From Streptomyces pseudogriseolus (lineage in GTDB: Bacteria; Actinomycetota; Actinomycetes; Streptomycetales; Streptomycetaceae), in assembly GCA_002154585.1 (NCBI GenBank), contig MUNG01000033.1, positions 1 through 45,865 of the forward strand: a DNA stretch of 45,865 nt. Direction: 5' to 3'. This document shows positions 30,701 through 38,110 of this stretch, in pieces (the first letter of the stretch is position 1; each line of letters begins with the position of its first letter). The notes under the pieces are model-generated. The model made no database searches, was not told the origin of the DNA, and saw only the letters and a list, made by a program, of their open reading frames with translations. The translations under genes were made by a program, and so were the position numbers.

Positions 30701-30985
30701 GACGGCCGCGGCGACCTGCTCGGCCAGGACTCCGCCGGCGTCCTGTGGCGGTACTACGGCACCGCCGCCGGCAGCGTGACCAGGCGGGAGCGGGTCGGCG
30801 GCGGCTGGAACGCCTACTCGGCCCTCGTCGGCACCGGCGACCTCTCCGGCGACGGCCGCACCGACCTGCTGGCCCGCGACACCACCGGGAAGCTGTGGCG
30901 GTACGCGTCCACCGGCGCCGGCTCGTACAGCAGCCGGGTGCTGGTCGGCTCGGGCGGCTGGAACACGTTCAAGGGCCTGCACTGA
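27752..30985 (+). CDS. Large secreted FG-GAP/VCBS repeat protein
   Basis: The 1077-residue product starts at GTG 27752 behind GGGGAGGGA. A twin-basic, Ala-rich signal peptide (about 1-42, R-R-R-R-A-L-G-R-I-A-L-T-V) is followed by a large region (about 45-740) resembling a WD40-like beta-propeller of short strands. An Ig-like FlgD-type domain comes next (about 745-815, S-W-D-G-K-D-A-A-G-R-Y-V-P-N-G-R-Y-T-W). Five FG-GAP units (about 820-1077) with calcium-binding-like cores D-V-D-G-D, D-L-N-G-D-G and D-L-S-G-D-G end the protein. It is likely extracellular, perhaps carbohydrate- or surface-binding. No catalytic motif is seen. A very strong terminator follows. Confidence 0.82.
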   Translation: MNRPLDKRAVRRRRALGRIALTVTLAVTAGIGAATGTATAAGTTTASAEPVVVSPGARFVPRATVVLNTGETGFLTAQEGDDRLRWIDYATGATTVLDHRLPKPFTYDVDDLRISGHPGEFGHGSDTVALYAASPTPHVTLQQRAGDGPTVTVPIPEGQSYVATYGDTVVTRTGPENAETNLHLLRLENGEVRDQKLEGLPEGWNLTVGTGDSRSVAVRAIKWEDTRMSQGWWVVDLATGTVKTLSPHGESVSFDQDTIFHLGAPESYAAQVYRRDDLDAEPTTLDLRDVGAYGDTILPFAGGFATVTPPNPGDNEYRGNHLALEDTEGHWQSLLTVASPSLHRTPDGSLLVTGAENDTDDGPLDWGYYLVTPTADGTVTRRRVADIEDREAQPYGISLGSGILTTADDSKLYMPGTYVGAYRSTWLKTSGRPEELNSTVDGLVSGRDSDCGDSENGYCVTMFASGDGYHGREAATEQGVTMLHRNGDPAWGPRVTSGLGSPELVDLSGRYGVVNQAWGGSQAVLRFGDGDTGGVLEKRDIVASAVWGNTLWSATGSWDDPGRDLPTTVTAKNLSTGAAGETFDAGCVPRELQAVGRWVYWQCDDSWPNYRGGGVYDRQAKRSLKLGTDKALLGDGYLVRQSDTTGLTLLDLHGGLQAGATEADLPRRVIVTAAELGNRTVPRAGWTVDRFGGHVAYVGADRRVRIVPSGVPASAIAVIDAETSSTLAVKAGQTWTSRWWLSKPAASWTLTLRNKASGTTVRTLSGGEVRGFLSASWDGKDAAGRYVPNGRYTWTLTAQPADGAGAALSVSGTVPVTGGAAVWRDLAGDDGFGDLLATDSAGVVWMYRGNGTGGVTSRTAGTAGAFPAGTVLVPVGDVDGDRCADVLVRVGNELRAYRPGCGKVVGATSPYTVIGQGWGQYDQLTSPGDLNGDGHVDLIARQTTTGDIYFYAGTADHHLKARVKIQTNWKLYKWIVGAGDLNGDGRGDLLGQDSAGVLWRYYGTAAGSVTRRERVGGGWNAYSALVGTGDLSGDGRTDLLARDTTGKLWRYASTGAGSYSSRVLVGSGGWNTFKGLH

Positions 30986-31009
30986 CGCGGGCGCGGTCGG
31001 ACGGGTGAG

Positions 31010-31064
31010 ACGGGGGCGGCCCCCGGCGCGGAGTTCCGAAACTCCCGCCGGGGGCCGCCCCCGT
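31010..31064 (+). terminator. Long hairpin behind the FG-GAP gene
   Basis: A perfect 19-bp stem (31010-31028 with 31046-31064) is extended by an inner GGAGTT/AACTCC stem with a 4-base loop, giving about 25 pairs. TTCTGCTTCC follows on the plus strand. Confidence 0.85.
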
Positions 31065-31115
31065 TCTGCTTCCGGCTGCTGCTTCCTGCCGCCTCACGTC
31101 AGGCGTCGAGCACCT

Positions 31116-31138
31116 GCCCGTCCCGGCGTACGACGGGC
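31116..31138 (-). terminator. Hairpin for the leftward hypothetical genes
   Basis: GCCCGTC and GACGGGC pair around nine bases, 35 bases past the stop at 31174. It would end the leftward transcript. Confidence 0.5.
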
Positions 31139-31173
31139 GGCTGGACGCTCCAAAGAGGGTTGCGAGGCGTCCA

Positions 31174-31746
31174 CTAGGTAGTCGGGTAGGCGGGCTCTTC
31201 CATAGGCAGGGTCGCTGGGCCGTCGAGATCATCCGTGACTCTACGCGAACGGGGCTGCGGGAGAGTGATGGATCCGTACGGCAGGGGACCTAGCCGCTCG
31301 GCGAGTATCTGATTGACCACTGCCAGAGCCAACGACTTCGCACGTTGAACCTCCCAAGGCTCCCCCTGGAGCCCTTTGAGGATGTCCAAGACTTCGTCCA
31401 TGCGGGCCTGCAGCGCTTCGAGGTTCTCCTGAGTCAGGGCCTGCACCGCTACTTCCGCGTCATCCGGGTGCTGGGCCAGGTGAGTTGCCCAAGACCTTGC
31501 GCCTGCCCGTTCTAGGTGCCATCGGTAGAAGGTCGCCTTTTGCTCGTCGATGGATGAGCTCATCTTCTGGGCATGCTCGGCCCCGGTTGGTTCTCTGCTT
31601 GGGTCGCAAGCTCTGTCCTGATCACGCAGGGTCTTCGGACCCAAGCCGATCACATGGGGCCTCCTTCCCGACGAGCGCAAGCCGGGGGACCGGCGGGAGA
31701 AAACAGCAAGAACACGGCCAGCGAACGACTCAGCTGTCAGCGTCAT
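31174..31746 (-). CDS. Hypothetical protein, coupled to the upstream membrane protein gene
   Basis: I do not recognise this gene. The frame from ATG 31746 gives 190 residues, and this ATG overlaps the upstream stop in an ATGA quadruplet, a sign of coupling. An internal ATG at 31563 would give a 129-residue protein with better codon bias, starting M-S-S-S-I-D-E-Q-K-A-T-F-Y-R-W-H. That part is helical and contains R-M-D-E-V-L-D-I-L-K-G and a proline-rich end. No signal peptide or membrane segment is seen. GC is lower than in neighbouring genes. Confidence 0.45.
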   Translation of the reverse strand: MTLTAESFAGRVLAVFSRRSPGLRSSGRRPHVIGLGPKTLRDQDRACDPSREPTGAEHAQKMSSSIDEQKATFYRWHLERAGARSWATHLAQHPDDAEVAVQALTQENLEALQARMDEVLDILKGLQGEPWEVQRAKSLALAVVNQILAERLGPLPYGSITLPQPRSRRVTDDLDGPATLPMEEPAYPTT

Positions 31747-32285
31747 GCCACACCACCGGTTCCTGTCGCATTCGGTTGTGCAGCCAACGTTGGATCGGGA
31801 GGTGGAACATCGACCGATGGGCTACTTGTCTGCTGACCTGGGAGATGACCCTGTAGAGGCGCAGCCGCAGGCTGCTGCGGTTGCTGGACCGACTCCAAGG
31901 CGGCAGCCCCACCCTCTTTGGCAAGAGCTGTGACCAGGATTGGGGCGAACTTCGTCAACCTCTCGATGGTGGACAGCGCGCCCAAGCCGACGAGGTACAT
32001 AACCAGCGGCACTGCCGTCGGCGGATAGGTAGCCGCCACGACTCCGGACACGGCCCCGCTGACAAGCAGGCGAAGCGCCGCCGCGACACCATAAGCAAGC
32101 CGTCCCGGTGCCGGCAGGTTCTCCTCGCCGGGCCTGACGTCAACACTTCGCTGCGGAGGATCGATCGTGTCCGACTGCACATTCCAAGGCATCTGTCGGT
32201 GCCATCGCACTGATCTGATGATGTCGAGGGCTTCCATTGAGGCGCCGCCGAGCACGCCCACCCATGCAGCACTTAACCAGTCCAT
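31743..32285 (-). CDS. Hypothetical membrane protein
   Basis: A 180-residue protein with one hydrophobic N-terminal stretch (about 3-18), a second strong membrane region (about 66-110, A-L-R-L-L-V-S-G-A-V-S-G-V-V-A-A and V-P-L-V-M-Y-L-V-G-L-G-A) and a C-terminal Gln/Pro-rich tail that is probably disordered. Not recognised. It forms a pair with the downstream gene through the ATGA overlap. No clear ribosome site is seen at ATG 32285. Codon use is poorer in G/C at third positions than around it, suggesting recent arrival. Confidence 0.5.
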   Translation of the reverse strand: MDWLSAAWVGVLGGASMEALDIIRSVRWHRQMPWNVQSDTIDPPQRSVDVRPGEENLPAPGRLAYGVAAALRLLVSGAVSGVVAATYPPTAVPLVMYLVGLGALSTIERLTKFAPILVTALAKEGGAAALESVQQPQQPAAAPLQGHLPGQQTSSPSVDVPPPDPTLAAQPNATGTGGVA

Positions 32286-32484
32286 GGTCTGAGGCTAGGT
32301 GGCCACCGGCCTGAGAACTAGAGCACTGCTGATGCCAACGAAGGCACGATCAGGGCAGAACCGTGCCCCATCCGTGCCCGATCGAGCGGGAAACCACGGG
32401 GAACAACGGGCCGCGACGGTCACCGGACACGAGAGCGGCAAAACCTGTAGAAGGATCTGGCCCAGTGGGCTCAAGCCCACCAGG

Positions 32485-32976
32485 TCAGGACCGACGAGTC
32501 GCTGGTGAACGCAGATCGTCCCGCATCAGTCGTTGTAGGTCTTCCAAGGCAGCGAAGAACGGTCTTATCAGCTGCTGATACTCGCTCGATTCGGTTCCGG
32601 CTGGATGCACAGCCAGCACATCGCGGGCCGCTCGAAGCTGCTCATATGTTGACATCGCCGCCCGGTATACGCGATCAGGGGCAGCTATCGCCAGCTCGCG
32701 GAGAACCGACTTGGCGTCACTATGTTGCGGATCACTTAAAAAAGCGTCATGGACCGCTTGCTGTCGACCGAGCCCGGGTTGTTCACGCCATGCAGCCACT
32801 GTCATACGACTGTGCGCCTGCGCCAGAGCAGCCAGGAAACGCACATAAACGGCCCGCTTCGCCTCCACCCACTGCTGTTCCTGCTCCCGCCTGGAACGAA
32901 GTCCATCGGTGACCAAGGTGGCACCAACACCAAGGACCGCCCCAAGTCCGACAACCGCCAGAGTCCCCCACTCCAT
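32485..32976 (-). CDS. Hypothetical single-pass membrane protein
   Basis: A 163-residue protein. One membrane helix (about 4-24, L-A-V-V-G-L-G-A-V-L-G-V-G-A-T-L-V) precedes a charged helical domain rich in Arg, Gln and Glu (R-S-R-R-E-Q-E-Q-Q-W-V-E-A-K-R) that looks coiled-coil. Proteins of this shape are seen scattered in Streptomyces; no function is known. There is no good ribosome site. It lies with the two previous genes in a stretch of markedly lower GC (near 55% by eye in parts). Confidence 0.5.
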   Translation of the reverse strand: MEWGTLAVVGLGAVLGVGATLVTDGLRSRREQEQQWVEAKRAVYVRFLAALAQAHSRMTVAAWREQPGLGRQQAVHDAFLSDPQHSDAKSVLRELAIAAPDRVYRAAMSTYEQLRAARDVLAVHPAGTESSEYQQLIRPFFAALEDLQRLMRDDLRSPATRRS

Positions 32977-33046
32977 GACCGGAGAGTACGCAACCAGTCA
33001 TTTTCGGTCCAGATGGGCTCTGGTATCCGCGATGGACTCTCGGAGG

Positions 33047-33556
33047 TCAGAGCGCTTCCTTGTTCTCCGTCGGCGCCTCGCCCGACTTACGTACCGGAGG
33101 CAAGACGCTCCACGGGAAGTTGATCCACTCGTCGGTCCGCTTCCACACGTACTCGCACTTCACCAGCGACTGCGTCTTCTCGTAGATGACGGCGCTGCGC
33201 ACCTCGGCGACGGCGTCGAGGCAGAAGTCGCGGACCAGCTTGAGGGTCTTGCCGGTGTCGGCGACGTCGTCGGCGATCAGCACCTTCTTGTCGGTGAAGT
33301 CGATCGCGTTGGGGACGGGCGCGAGCATGACCGGCATCTCGAGGGTGGTCCCGACGCCGGTGTAGAACTCGACGTTGACCAGGTGGATGTTCTTGCAGTC
33401 GAGCGCGTAGGCGAGTCCGCCGGCGACGAAGACGCCGCCGCGGGCGATGCTGAGCACCACGTCAGGCTGATACCCGTCGTCGGCGATGGTCTGGGCGAGC
33501 TCGCGCACGGCCACGCCGAACTGCTCGTAGCTGAGGTTCTCGCGCATGCCGCTCAC
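33047..33556 (-). CDS. Phosphoribosyltransferase
   Basis: A 169-residue type I phosphoribosyltransferase with the PRPP loop [14 protein letters not shown] (about 92-105), an N-terminal [12 protein letters not shown] and a late W-I-N-F-P-W motif common to the xanthine/hypoxanthine-like group. It probably salvages a purine base with PRPP; the base cannot be assigned. GTG 33556 overlaps the dcd stop as GTGA, while ATG 33547 is an alternative. Overlap with dcd suggests joint nucleotide metabolism. Confidence 0.82.
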   Translation of the reverse strand: MSGMRENLSYEQFGVAVRELAQTIADDGYQPDVVLSIARGGVFVAGGLAYALDCKNIHLVNVEFYTGVGTTLEMPVMLAPVPNAIDFTDKKVLIADDVADTGKTLKLVRDFCLDAVAEVRSAVIYEKTQSLVKCEYVWKRTDEWINFPWSVLPPVRKSGEAPTENKEAL

Positions 33557-34128
33557 ACCTGCGTCCGGTGGAAGTTGAGGTAGGACCGCGAGGCCGTGGG
33601 CCCGCGCTGCCCCTGGTAGCGGGAGCCGTAGCGCTCACTGCCGTACGGGTGCTCGGCCGGCGAGGTGAGCCGGAACATGCAGAGCTGCCCGATCTTCATA
33701 CCGGGCCACAGCTTGATGGGGAGCGTGGCGAGGTTGCTCAGCTCCAGCGTCACGTGCCCGGAGAACCCGGGGTCGATGAACCCGGCGGTGGAGTGCGTCA
33801 CCAGCCCGAGCCGTCCCAGCGAGCTCTTGCCCTCCAGCCGCGAGGCGAGGTCGTCGGGCAGCGTGATGACCTCGTACGTACTGGCCAGCACGAACTCGCC
33901 CGGGTGCAGGATGAAAGGCTCGTCCCCCTCCGGCTCCACGAGCCGGGTGAGGTCCGCCTGCTCCACGGAGGGGTCGATGTGGGGGTAGCGGTGGTTCTCG
34001 AACACCCGGAAGTAGCGGTCGAGACGTACGTCGATGCTGGACGGCTGCACCATGGATGCGTCGTAGGGATCGATCCGCACCCGCCCGGCGTCGATCTCGG
34101 CCCGGATGTCCTTGTCTGAGAGAAGCAC
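33553..34128 (-). CDS. dcd: dCTP deaminase
   Basis: A 191-residue enzyme, exactly the usual length, converting dCTP to dUTP for dTMP supply. Seen are L-S-D-K-D-I at the start, [19 protein letters not shown], and the dUTPase-fold catalytic block [16 protein letters not shown] with the catalytic Glu. GTG 34128 is chosen from the family start; the open frame extends further but without homology. Cytosolic homotrimer by family. It is the first gene of a two-gene unit with the phosphoribosyltransferase gene. Confidence 0.95.
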   Translation of the reverse strand: MLLSDKDIRAEIDAGRVRIDPYDASMVQPSSIDVRLDRYFRVFENHRYPHIDPSVEQADLTRLVEPEGDEPFILHPGEFVLASTYEVITLPDDLASRLEGKSSLGRLGLVTHSTAGFIDPGFSGHVTLELSNLATLPIKLWPGMKIGQLCMFRLTSPAEHPYGSERYGSRYQGQRGPTASRSYLNFHRTQV

Positions 34129-34145
34129 GCCCCGAGAATACGCAA

Positions 34146-34183
34146 GGCGCGCGCGGCGACCGAATCCGGCCGCCGCGCGCGCC
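34146..34183 (-). terminator. 12-bp GC hairpin between the 52-residue gene and dcd
   Basis: GGCGCGCGCGGC and GCCGCGCGCGCC pair perfectly around 14 bases. It lies 89 bases past the stop of the small gene and 18 upstream of dcd, so it ends the former or structures the dcd leader. Confidence 0.6.
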
Positions 34184-34271
34184 TGTGCCCTCTGTCTGCG
34201 GTTTCCCGCCGCCTTCTTGCCGCTGCCGTGCGGCTGCCTCGCCGCGTGCCTGCCGGCGTGTGTGCTTTCCG

Positions 34272-34430
34272 TTACCGCTTCTGCAAGGTCACCGGCACGA
34301 CGCTGCGAAGCCGCGCACAGCGCGGACACCGCAGCAGCCGGCCGGGGCCGAGGCGCTCGGCCTGCTGCATCGGGAACGAGGCGGCGGTGAATACGTGCCC
34401 ATCGGCACAGCGGACGACGGTGCGCTCCAT
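34272..34430 (-). CDS. Small conserved zinc-ribbon-like protein
   Basis: A 52-residue protein starting [14 protein letters not shown] and ending with [13 protein letters not shown]. Cys8, His12 and the C-P-R-C pair could bind one zinc ion. A protein of this size and pattern is widespread in Streptomyces; its function is unknown. ATG 34430 is preferred over longer frames because homology-like sequence begins there and GGA(C) lies upstream. Confidence 0.65.
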   Translation of the reverse strand: MERTVVRCADGHVFTAASFPMQQAERLGPGRLLRCPRCARLRSVVPVTLQKR

Positions 34431-34647
34431 CAAGTCCAAGAGTCCCTTCCCCAAGAGCCGCGTCTGGCTTGCTGCCCTGACGACAAAAGCCACGTTACGG
34501 GATGAAAGGAACGGCCCTCCAGGCGGCACCCCGGACGCCCGCCGACGGCCACACGGTACGCCCCGCCGTATGCCCGCCGCAGCCGCTTCCACACCCTGAA
34601 ACACCGTCAGGCCCCCAGGTCTTGGACACCGGGTGCCTGCGATGAGG

Positions 34648-34653
34648 TAGAGT
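34648..34653 (+). promoter_or_regulatory. Likely -10 box of the tRNA promoter
   Basis: TAGAGT, typical of Streptomyces tRNA promoters, lies 46 bases before the tRNA. The best -35 (TTGGAC at 34622-34627) is 20 bases away, longer than usual. Confidence 0.5.
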
Positions 34654-34699
34654 GAGCGAGCGTCCGGATCACTCCCGGTGGGGAGGGTCTGGATCTTGC

Positions 34700-34773
34700 G
34701 CGGGTGTAGTTTAATGGTAGAACATCAGCTTCCCAAGCTGAGAGCGCGAGTTCGATTCTCGTCACCCGCTCCA
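34700..34773 (+). tRNA. tRNA-Gly (anticodon CCC)
   Basis: A 74-base cloverleaf including CCA: acceptor stem GCGGGTG/CACCCGC, anticodon stem TCAGC/GCTGA with loop TTCCCAA (anticodon CCC), T-arm containing GTTCGATTC and discriminator T followed by encoded CCA. It reads GGG codons. The integrase gene of the mobile element begins its territory immediately behind the CCA, so the tRNA 3' end is the inferred attachment site and the gene is kept intact. Confidence 0.95.
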
Positions 34774-34778
34774 CGAAG

Positions 34779-34805
34779 AAGGCCCAGGTCAGAGACCCGG
34801 GCCTT
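34779..34805 (+). terminator. Terminator directly behind the tRNA-Gly
   Basis: AAGGCCCAGGTC and GACCCGGGCCTT pair at 11 of 12 positions around AGA, followed by TCTGC. It lies inside the element, just past the inferred crossover. Confidence 0.7.
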
Positions 34806-34822
34806 TCTGCTGTTCATGGTGA

Positions 34823-35992
34823 TCACTCGTCGCGTGCCAGATCCGTGCCAGAACGCTTCTCGTCGGCCTCCCGGGCAGCGGCGGCCCGAGCCTTCCGGAC
34901 GGTCGCGTCGAGGCCGGCGGCGACCTCCTCCTGACGCTCCTCGTCGGAGTGCTGGTAGATCAGCGCGGCCTTCTCGGACGACTGCCCGGCGCGGACCATC
35001 GTGTCCTTGAGGGTGGCCCCGGACCGGGTGGAGAGTGTGTGCCCGGTGTGCCTGAGGTCGTAGAACCGGAAGCCCTCGGGCATGCCGACGACCTCCCGCG
35101 CCCGCCGCCACTTCCGCCCGAAGGTGCTGCGCCGGAAGGGCGCCCCCTTCTCGCCGACGAAGACCAACCCATCCGGTCCCGGCTCGGCGTACGACTCCAG
35201 GTGCCACCGGAGCTCCCGGCGGAGGAACGCGGGAAGGATCACAGTCCGGGTCCCCGCCTCCGACTTGGTCTCGCCCTGGACCCGTCGGCCGTTCATCCGC
35301 TCCGGCTCGGCGAGACGGACCCGGACGCGGAGGGTGTCGACGTCGACGTCCCGGCGACGGAGGCCGGCCAGCTCCTCCGGCCTCATCGGACCGTAGGCGC
35401 CGAGGTACACCATCAGCCGCCACCGCATCCCCACCGCGTTGGCGAGGGCATCGACCTGGGCCACGGTGGCGATGCGCCGCTCGACCGCCTTCTCCTTACC
35501 GGCGCCCTTGATCCGGCACGGGTTGCGCTGGATCAGCTCGTCGTCGACGGCCGTCTCCATGATGGCCTTCAGGAGCCGGTACGCCTTCGCGGTGATCGTC
35601 TTGGCGCCCGTGATCCGCAGCCGTTCGGCCCGCCACTCACGGACACGGGGCGCGGTGATCTCGTCCAGGTCCAGGTCCGCGAAGGCGGTCAGGTGCTTGT
35701 CGAGGAGGTAGCGGTAGAGATCCCGGGTCAGCGGAGCCAACTCGCGTTCCTCCACCCACTTGTCGGCGTAGGCCCGGAAGCCCACCGCGCCGGCCTCCGG
35801 GTCCCTCCATTCGCCGCGGCGGATCTCCGTCTGCTTCTCGGCGAGCCAGTCGTCCGCGTCGGCCGTCGTCTCGAAGGTGAAGGGAGCCGGACGCATCACG
35901 CCGTCCGGTCCGGGATAGCGCGCCTGGTACCGACCGGAAGGCAGCCGTCTGATCGCTCCGAAGCGGCGGCGCCTGCCCCTGCTGTTGGCCAT
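34823..35992 (-). CDS. int: Tyrosine-recombinase integrase of the AICE
   Basis: A 389-residue phage-type integrase. It has an N-terminal AP2-like/arm-binding domain (about 10-60), a SAM-like core-binding domain (about 70-160) and a catalytic domain with Arg204 (G-P-M-R-P-E-E-L), Arg314 (F-Y-D-L-R-H-T-G-H-T-L) and nucleophile Tyr346 (A-A-L-I-Y-Q-H-S). The two common histidines of the site are replaced: Tyr311 instead of His in H-x-x-R, and Gln337 (A-G-Q-S-S) instead of G-H. This variant is familiar from Streptomyces element integrases. It acts at the tRNA-Gly 3' end. The ATG shares one base with the xis stop (TGATG). Confidence 0.93.
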   Translation of the reverse strand: MANSRGRRRRFGAIRRLPSGRYQARYPGPDGVMRPAPFTFETTADADDWLAEKQTEIRRGEWRDPEAGAVGFRAYADKWVEERELAPLTRDLYRYLLDKHLTAFADLDLDEITAPRVREWRAERLRITGAKTITAKAYRLLKAIMETAVDDELIQRNPCRIKGAGKEKAVERRIATVAQVDALANAVGMRWRLMVYLGAYGPMRPEELAGLRRRDVDVDTLRVRVRLAEPERMNGRRVQGETKSEAGTRTVILPAFLRRELRWHLESYAEPGPDGLVFVGEKGAPFRRSTFGRKWRRAREVVGMPEGFRFYDLRHTGHTLSTRSGATLKDTMVRAGQSSEKAALIYQHSDEERQEEVAAGLDATVRKARAAAAREADEKRSGTDLARDE

Positions 35993-36204
35993 CAGGCAGC
36001 CCTCCCGTACCGAGCACGGGGCCGCCGGCGTGGCTCCACCGTGTGGGACGTGATGAACTCCTCCACCGCGCTCGCCGGGATACGGACGTGTCGGCCGACC
36101 TTCACGTACCGGATGCGCCGCTCCTCGATGAGCCGCCGCGGAAAGCGGGCGGTCGTCCCCAGCAGCTCGGCGACCTGGTCCACGGACAGGTAGCGGTCGT
36201 TCAT
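35992..36204 (-). CDS. xis: Excisionase
   Basis: A 70-residue MerR/excisionase-type DNA-binding protein: a winged helix with S-V-D-Q-V-A-E-L-L-G-T-T (8-19), R-R-L-I-E-E-R-R-I-R-Y-V-K-V-G-R-H-V-R-I-P and V-E-E-F-I, then a basic tail. It would direct the integrase toward excision. The ATG overlaps the rep stop (ATGA) and its stop overlaps the int start, so rep-xis-int is one translationally coupled unit, as in pSAM2. Confidence 0.88.
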   Translation of the reverse strand: MNDRYLSVDQVAELLGTTARFPRRLIEERRIRYVKVGRHVRIPASAVEEFITSHTVEPRRRPRARYGRAA

Positions 36205-37502
36205 GCGGTCGGCTCTCCTTCCGTTCCGGGAGCGGGTTCGAGGGTGGCGGCGAGCCAGCTCTCAGCGCCGGAGAGGCCGGTCCCGGCGAAGACCCAGTGC
36301 GCGAGGACGAGAGTCGTTTCCTGGCCGGTGTCGACGACCGGAACGGCTTGGGCGCGGCGCCATTCGGCGCGGGCGTCGCGGAGGGCGCCGAGGGTGGTGG
36401 AGTAGCGGCGGGACTTGGTGGAGAAGTGGCCGCGGAAACCGAGCATGTGGGCCCAGGCCCGCAGACGGAGGTCTGCCAGCTCGGGGCGTGCGCCCAGGGT
36501 CCAGGCGGTGCGGATCATGCGCCGGGCGTGGTCGGTGATCCGTGCTTGGGCCAGCTCGGCGAGGAAGCGGATCGGCCGGTCGAGGGTGCCCGTCGCCGTC
36601 TCGGCGCCTTTGGTGGCGTACTTGGCGACGTACGCCGCTACGGCCCGTTCGGTCAGGTCCTGGCCGTCGTTGAAGTCGGTGGATCGGATCGTACGGACGT
36701 CGAGCTGTCGGCCGAAGACGAAGGTGTGCGGCCGGCCGTCGACCTCTGGGCCGTCGACGCGAGCGGCAGCGGCGGCAGCGCGGATGGCGTCGGTCAGCAG
36801 CTCGGCCGTCGCCCAGGCCGGGGGTGCGGTTTCGCCGCCCTCGGGGCCGTCGAGACGGATGACCGCGTGGAAGTGGACGGCGCCCCGCTTCTGGTACTCG
36901 GCCACCTTGGCGAAGGAGACCCGGGCATGGTCGCGGAAGGCCCGTTGGGTGAGGCCGGCTCGCTTGGCGACCTCCCGGCGGAGGTAGATCGAGAAGCGTT
37001 GCCAGAGGGCCCCGGCGTGCGCGTTCCACAGCACGGCCGCTTCATAGTCGTACGTGTCCGGGTCGAGGGGTGTGCCCAGGGCGGGGTCCTGGTCGTCGTG
37101 GCGAAGGCCGCAGCGGCAGGGGCGCCCACCGGAGGGGCGGTTGTGGACCGGGCCGAAGCCGGGGGCGGTGAAGGTGGCGAAGACGCGCGGGTGGGTGGCG
37201 ACCCGTTCGGGGGTGCCCTTGCCGCCGCGGAGTCCGGCGGTGATCAGGTGGTAGGTGTCGCGGCGGTAGGTCTCGGCACAGGCTGCGCACCGGGTGGCGC
37301 GGCGGTTGTTGCAGCGGACGAGGAGCTGACCGGCCGGGAGGGTCGATGAGTCCAGGTGGTGCAGGACGCGGCCGATCTCGCCGGTCGTCCGGTCCACCGC
37401 GTACTCGGTGCGGTGGCCGTCAAGGCGTACCGGGCGAGTGCAGCCACCCAGGCCGGACAGTTGGCGGGCCAGCTCGGGCAGGGTGCCGAGGGAGGCCAGC
37501 AT
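36201..37502 (-). CDS. rep: AICE replication initiator, RepSA-like
   Basis: A 433-residue protein of the RepSA type, which nicks the element origin for rolling-circle replication. Features: an N-terminal zinc-like C-A-A-C (72-75) and R-C-N-N-R-R, the central Y-Q-K-R-G-A-V-H-F-H-A-V-I-R motif that carries the metal-binding H-x-H, and the late Y-V-A-K-Y-A-T-K-G motif with the candidate nicking tyrosine. ATG 37502 gives a short N-terminus and lacks a ribosome site. Fourteen codons further up, two ATC codons (37544, 37541) follow a good AAAGGAA; ATC is a permitted rare start, so the real protein may be longer. The element origin was not identified. Confidence 0.85.
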   Translation of the reverse strand: MLASLGTLPELARQLSGLGGCTRPVRLDGHRTEYAVDRTTGEIGRVLHHLDSSTLPAGQLLVRCNNRRATRCAACAETYRRDTYHLITAGLRGGKGTPERVATHPRVFATFTAPGFGPVHNRPSGGRPCRCGLRHDDQDPALGTPLDPDTYDYEAAVLWNAHAGALWQRFSIYLRREVAKRAGLTQRAFRDHARVSFAKVAEYQKRGAVHFHAVIRLDGPEGGETAPPAWATAELLTDAIRAAAAAARVDGPEVDGRPHTFVFGRQLDVRTIRSTDFNDGQDLTERAVAAYVAKYATKGAETATGTLDRPIRFLAELAQARITDHARRMIRTAWTLGARPELADLRLRAWAHMLGFRGHFSTKSRRYSTTLGALRDARAEWRRAQAVPVVDTGQETTLVLAHWVFAGTGLSGAESWLAATLEPAPGTEGEPTA

Positions 37503-37633
37503 GGAGAGTTCCGCCAGTGGAGGCGGAGTCTGCCGGGTGATGATGGGAGTTCCTTTCGGCTGTCGTGACGGTTCGGAAGGGACGGCCCCGGGGCGGCGGG
37601 ATGCTTGGCGGCGTTTGCCGCCCCGGCGGCCGG

Positions 37634-37891
37634 TCAGCGCTTGTGCGCGCTGCTGACGAGGGAGCGCAGGACCACGGCGGCGATGGCCACGGACACGGCC
37701 GAGACGGCGACCGCCGCCAGGAGCGCGGTGAGCACGATCCCGACGACGACCACGGCGGCGACCGCGCCGGCACCGATGCCCACGTACGGGGCGACCGGAC
37801 GACCGGCCGAAGAAGCCGGAGGCTGCGTCTGCTGAGGCGTGACGGGCAGTGCCGGCGGAGTCGGGACGTCGGGCAGCTTGGGACGGAACAC
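37634..37891 (-). CDS. Small spread protein, SpdD-like
   Basis: An 85-residue protein with a proline-rich N-terminus (P-K-L-P-D-V-P-T-P-P-A-L-P-V-T-P) and one or two C-terminal membrane helices (about 35-80), the layout of SpdD proteins that help plasmid spread within mycelium. GTG 37891 is chosen because AAGGAG sits six bases upstream; the frame extends further without one. Its ribosome site overlaps the stop of the next gene upstream. Confidence 0.75.
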   Translation of the reverse strand: MFRPKLPDVPTPPALPVTPQQTQPPASSAGRPVAPYVGIGAGAVAAVVVVGIVLTALLAAVAVSAVSVAIAAVVLRSLVSSAHKR

Positions 37892-37905
37892 GGCGGATCT
37901 CCTTG

Positions 37906-38100
37906 TCACTCGTGGGTGCCGTTGACGACGTCGACCCCGGAGCGGGTGCCGGACTCGATGGCGGGGGCGAGGAAGGTGTGCGAGAGCCAGAAGCCGAAGA
38001 GCGCGATCACGACGGCGACCCAGAGCCGGACGCCGAGGAACTTGATCGCGGCCCAGGCGATGATGCCGAGGACGAAGACGAGCGGCAGCGAGACGGTCAC
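37906..38100 (-). CDS. Small membrane protein of the transfer region
   Basis: A 64-residue protein with two predicted membrane helices (about 3-20 and 23-45; L-P-L-V-F-V-L-G-I-I-A-W-A-A and L-W-V-A-V-V-I-A-L-F-G-F-W-L-S) and a short polar tail. GTG 38100 follows AAGGAG by five bases. Small membrane proteins at this site are usual in AICEs and Streptomyces plasmids and are thought to aid intramycelial spread; this one is not assigned to a named Spd family. Confidence 0.7.
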   Translation of the reverse strand: MTVSLPLVFVLGIIAWAAIKFLGVRLWVAVVIALFGFWLSHTFLAPAIESGTRSGVDVVNGTHE

Positions 38101-38110
38101 GGAAGCTCCT

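Noticed and set aside
34648-34773. A second tRNA or tRNA-like remnant near the tRNA-Gly
   Set aside because: Only one cloverleaf folds; no duplicate 3' end was seen on either strand up to 45865.
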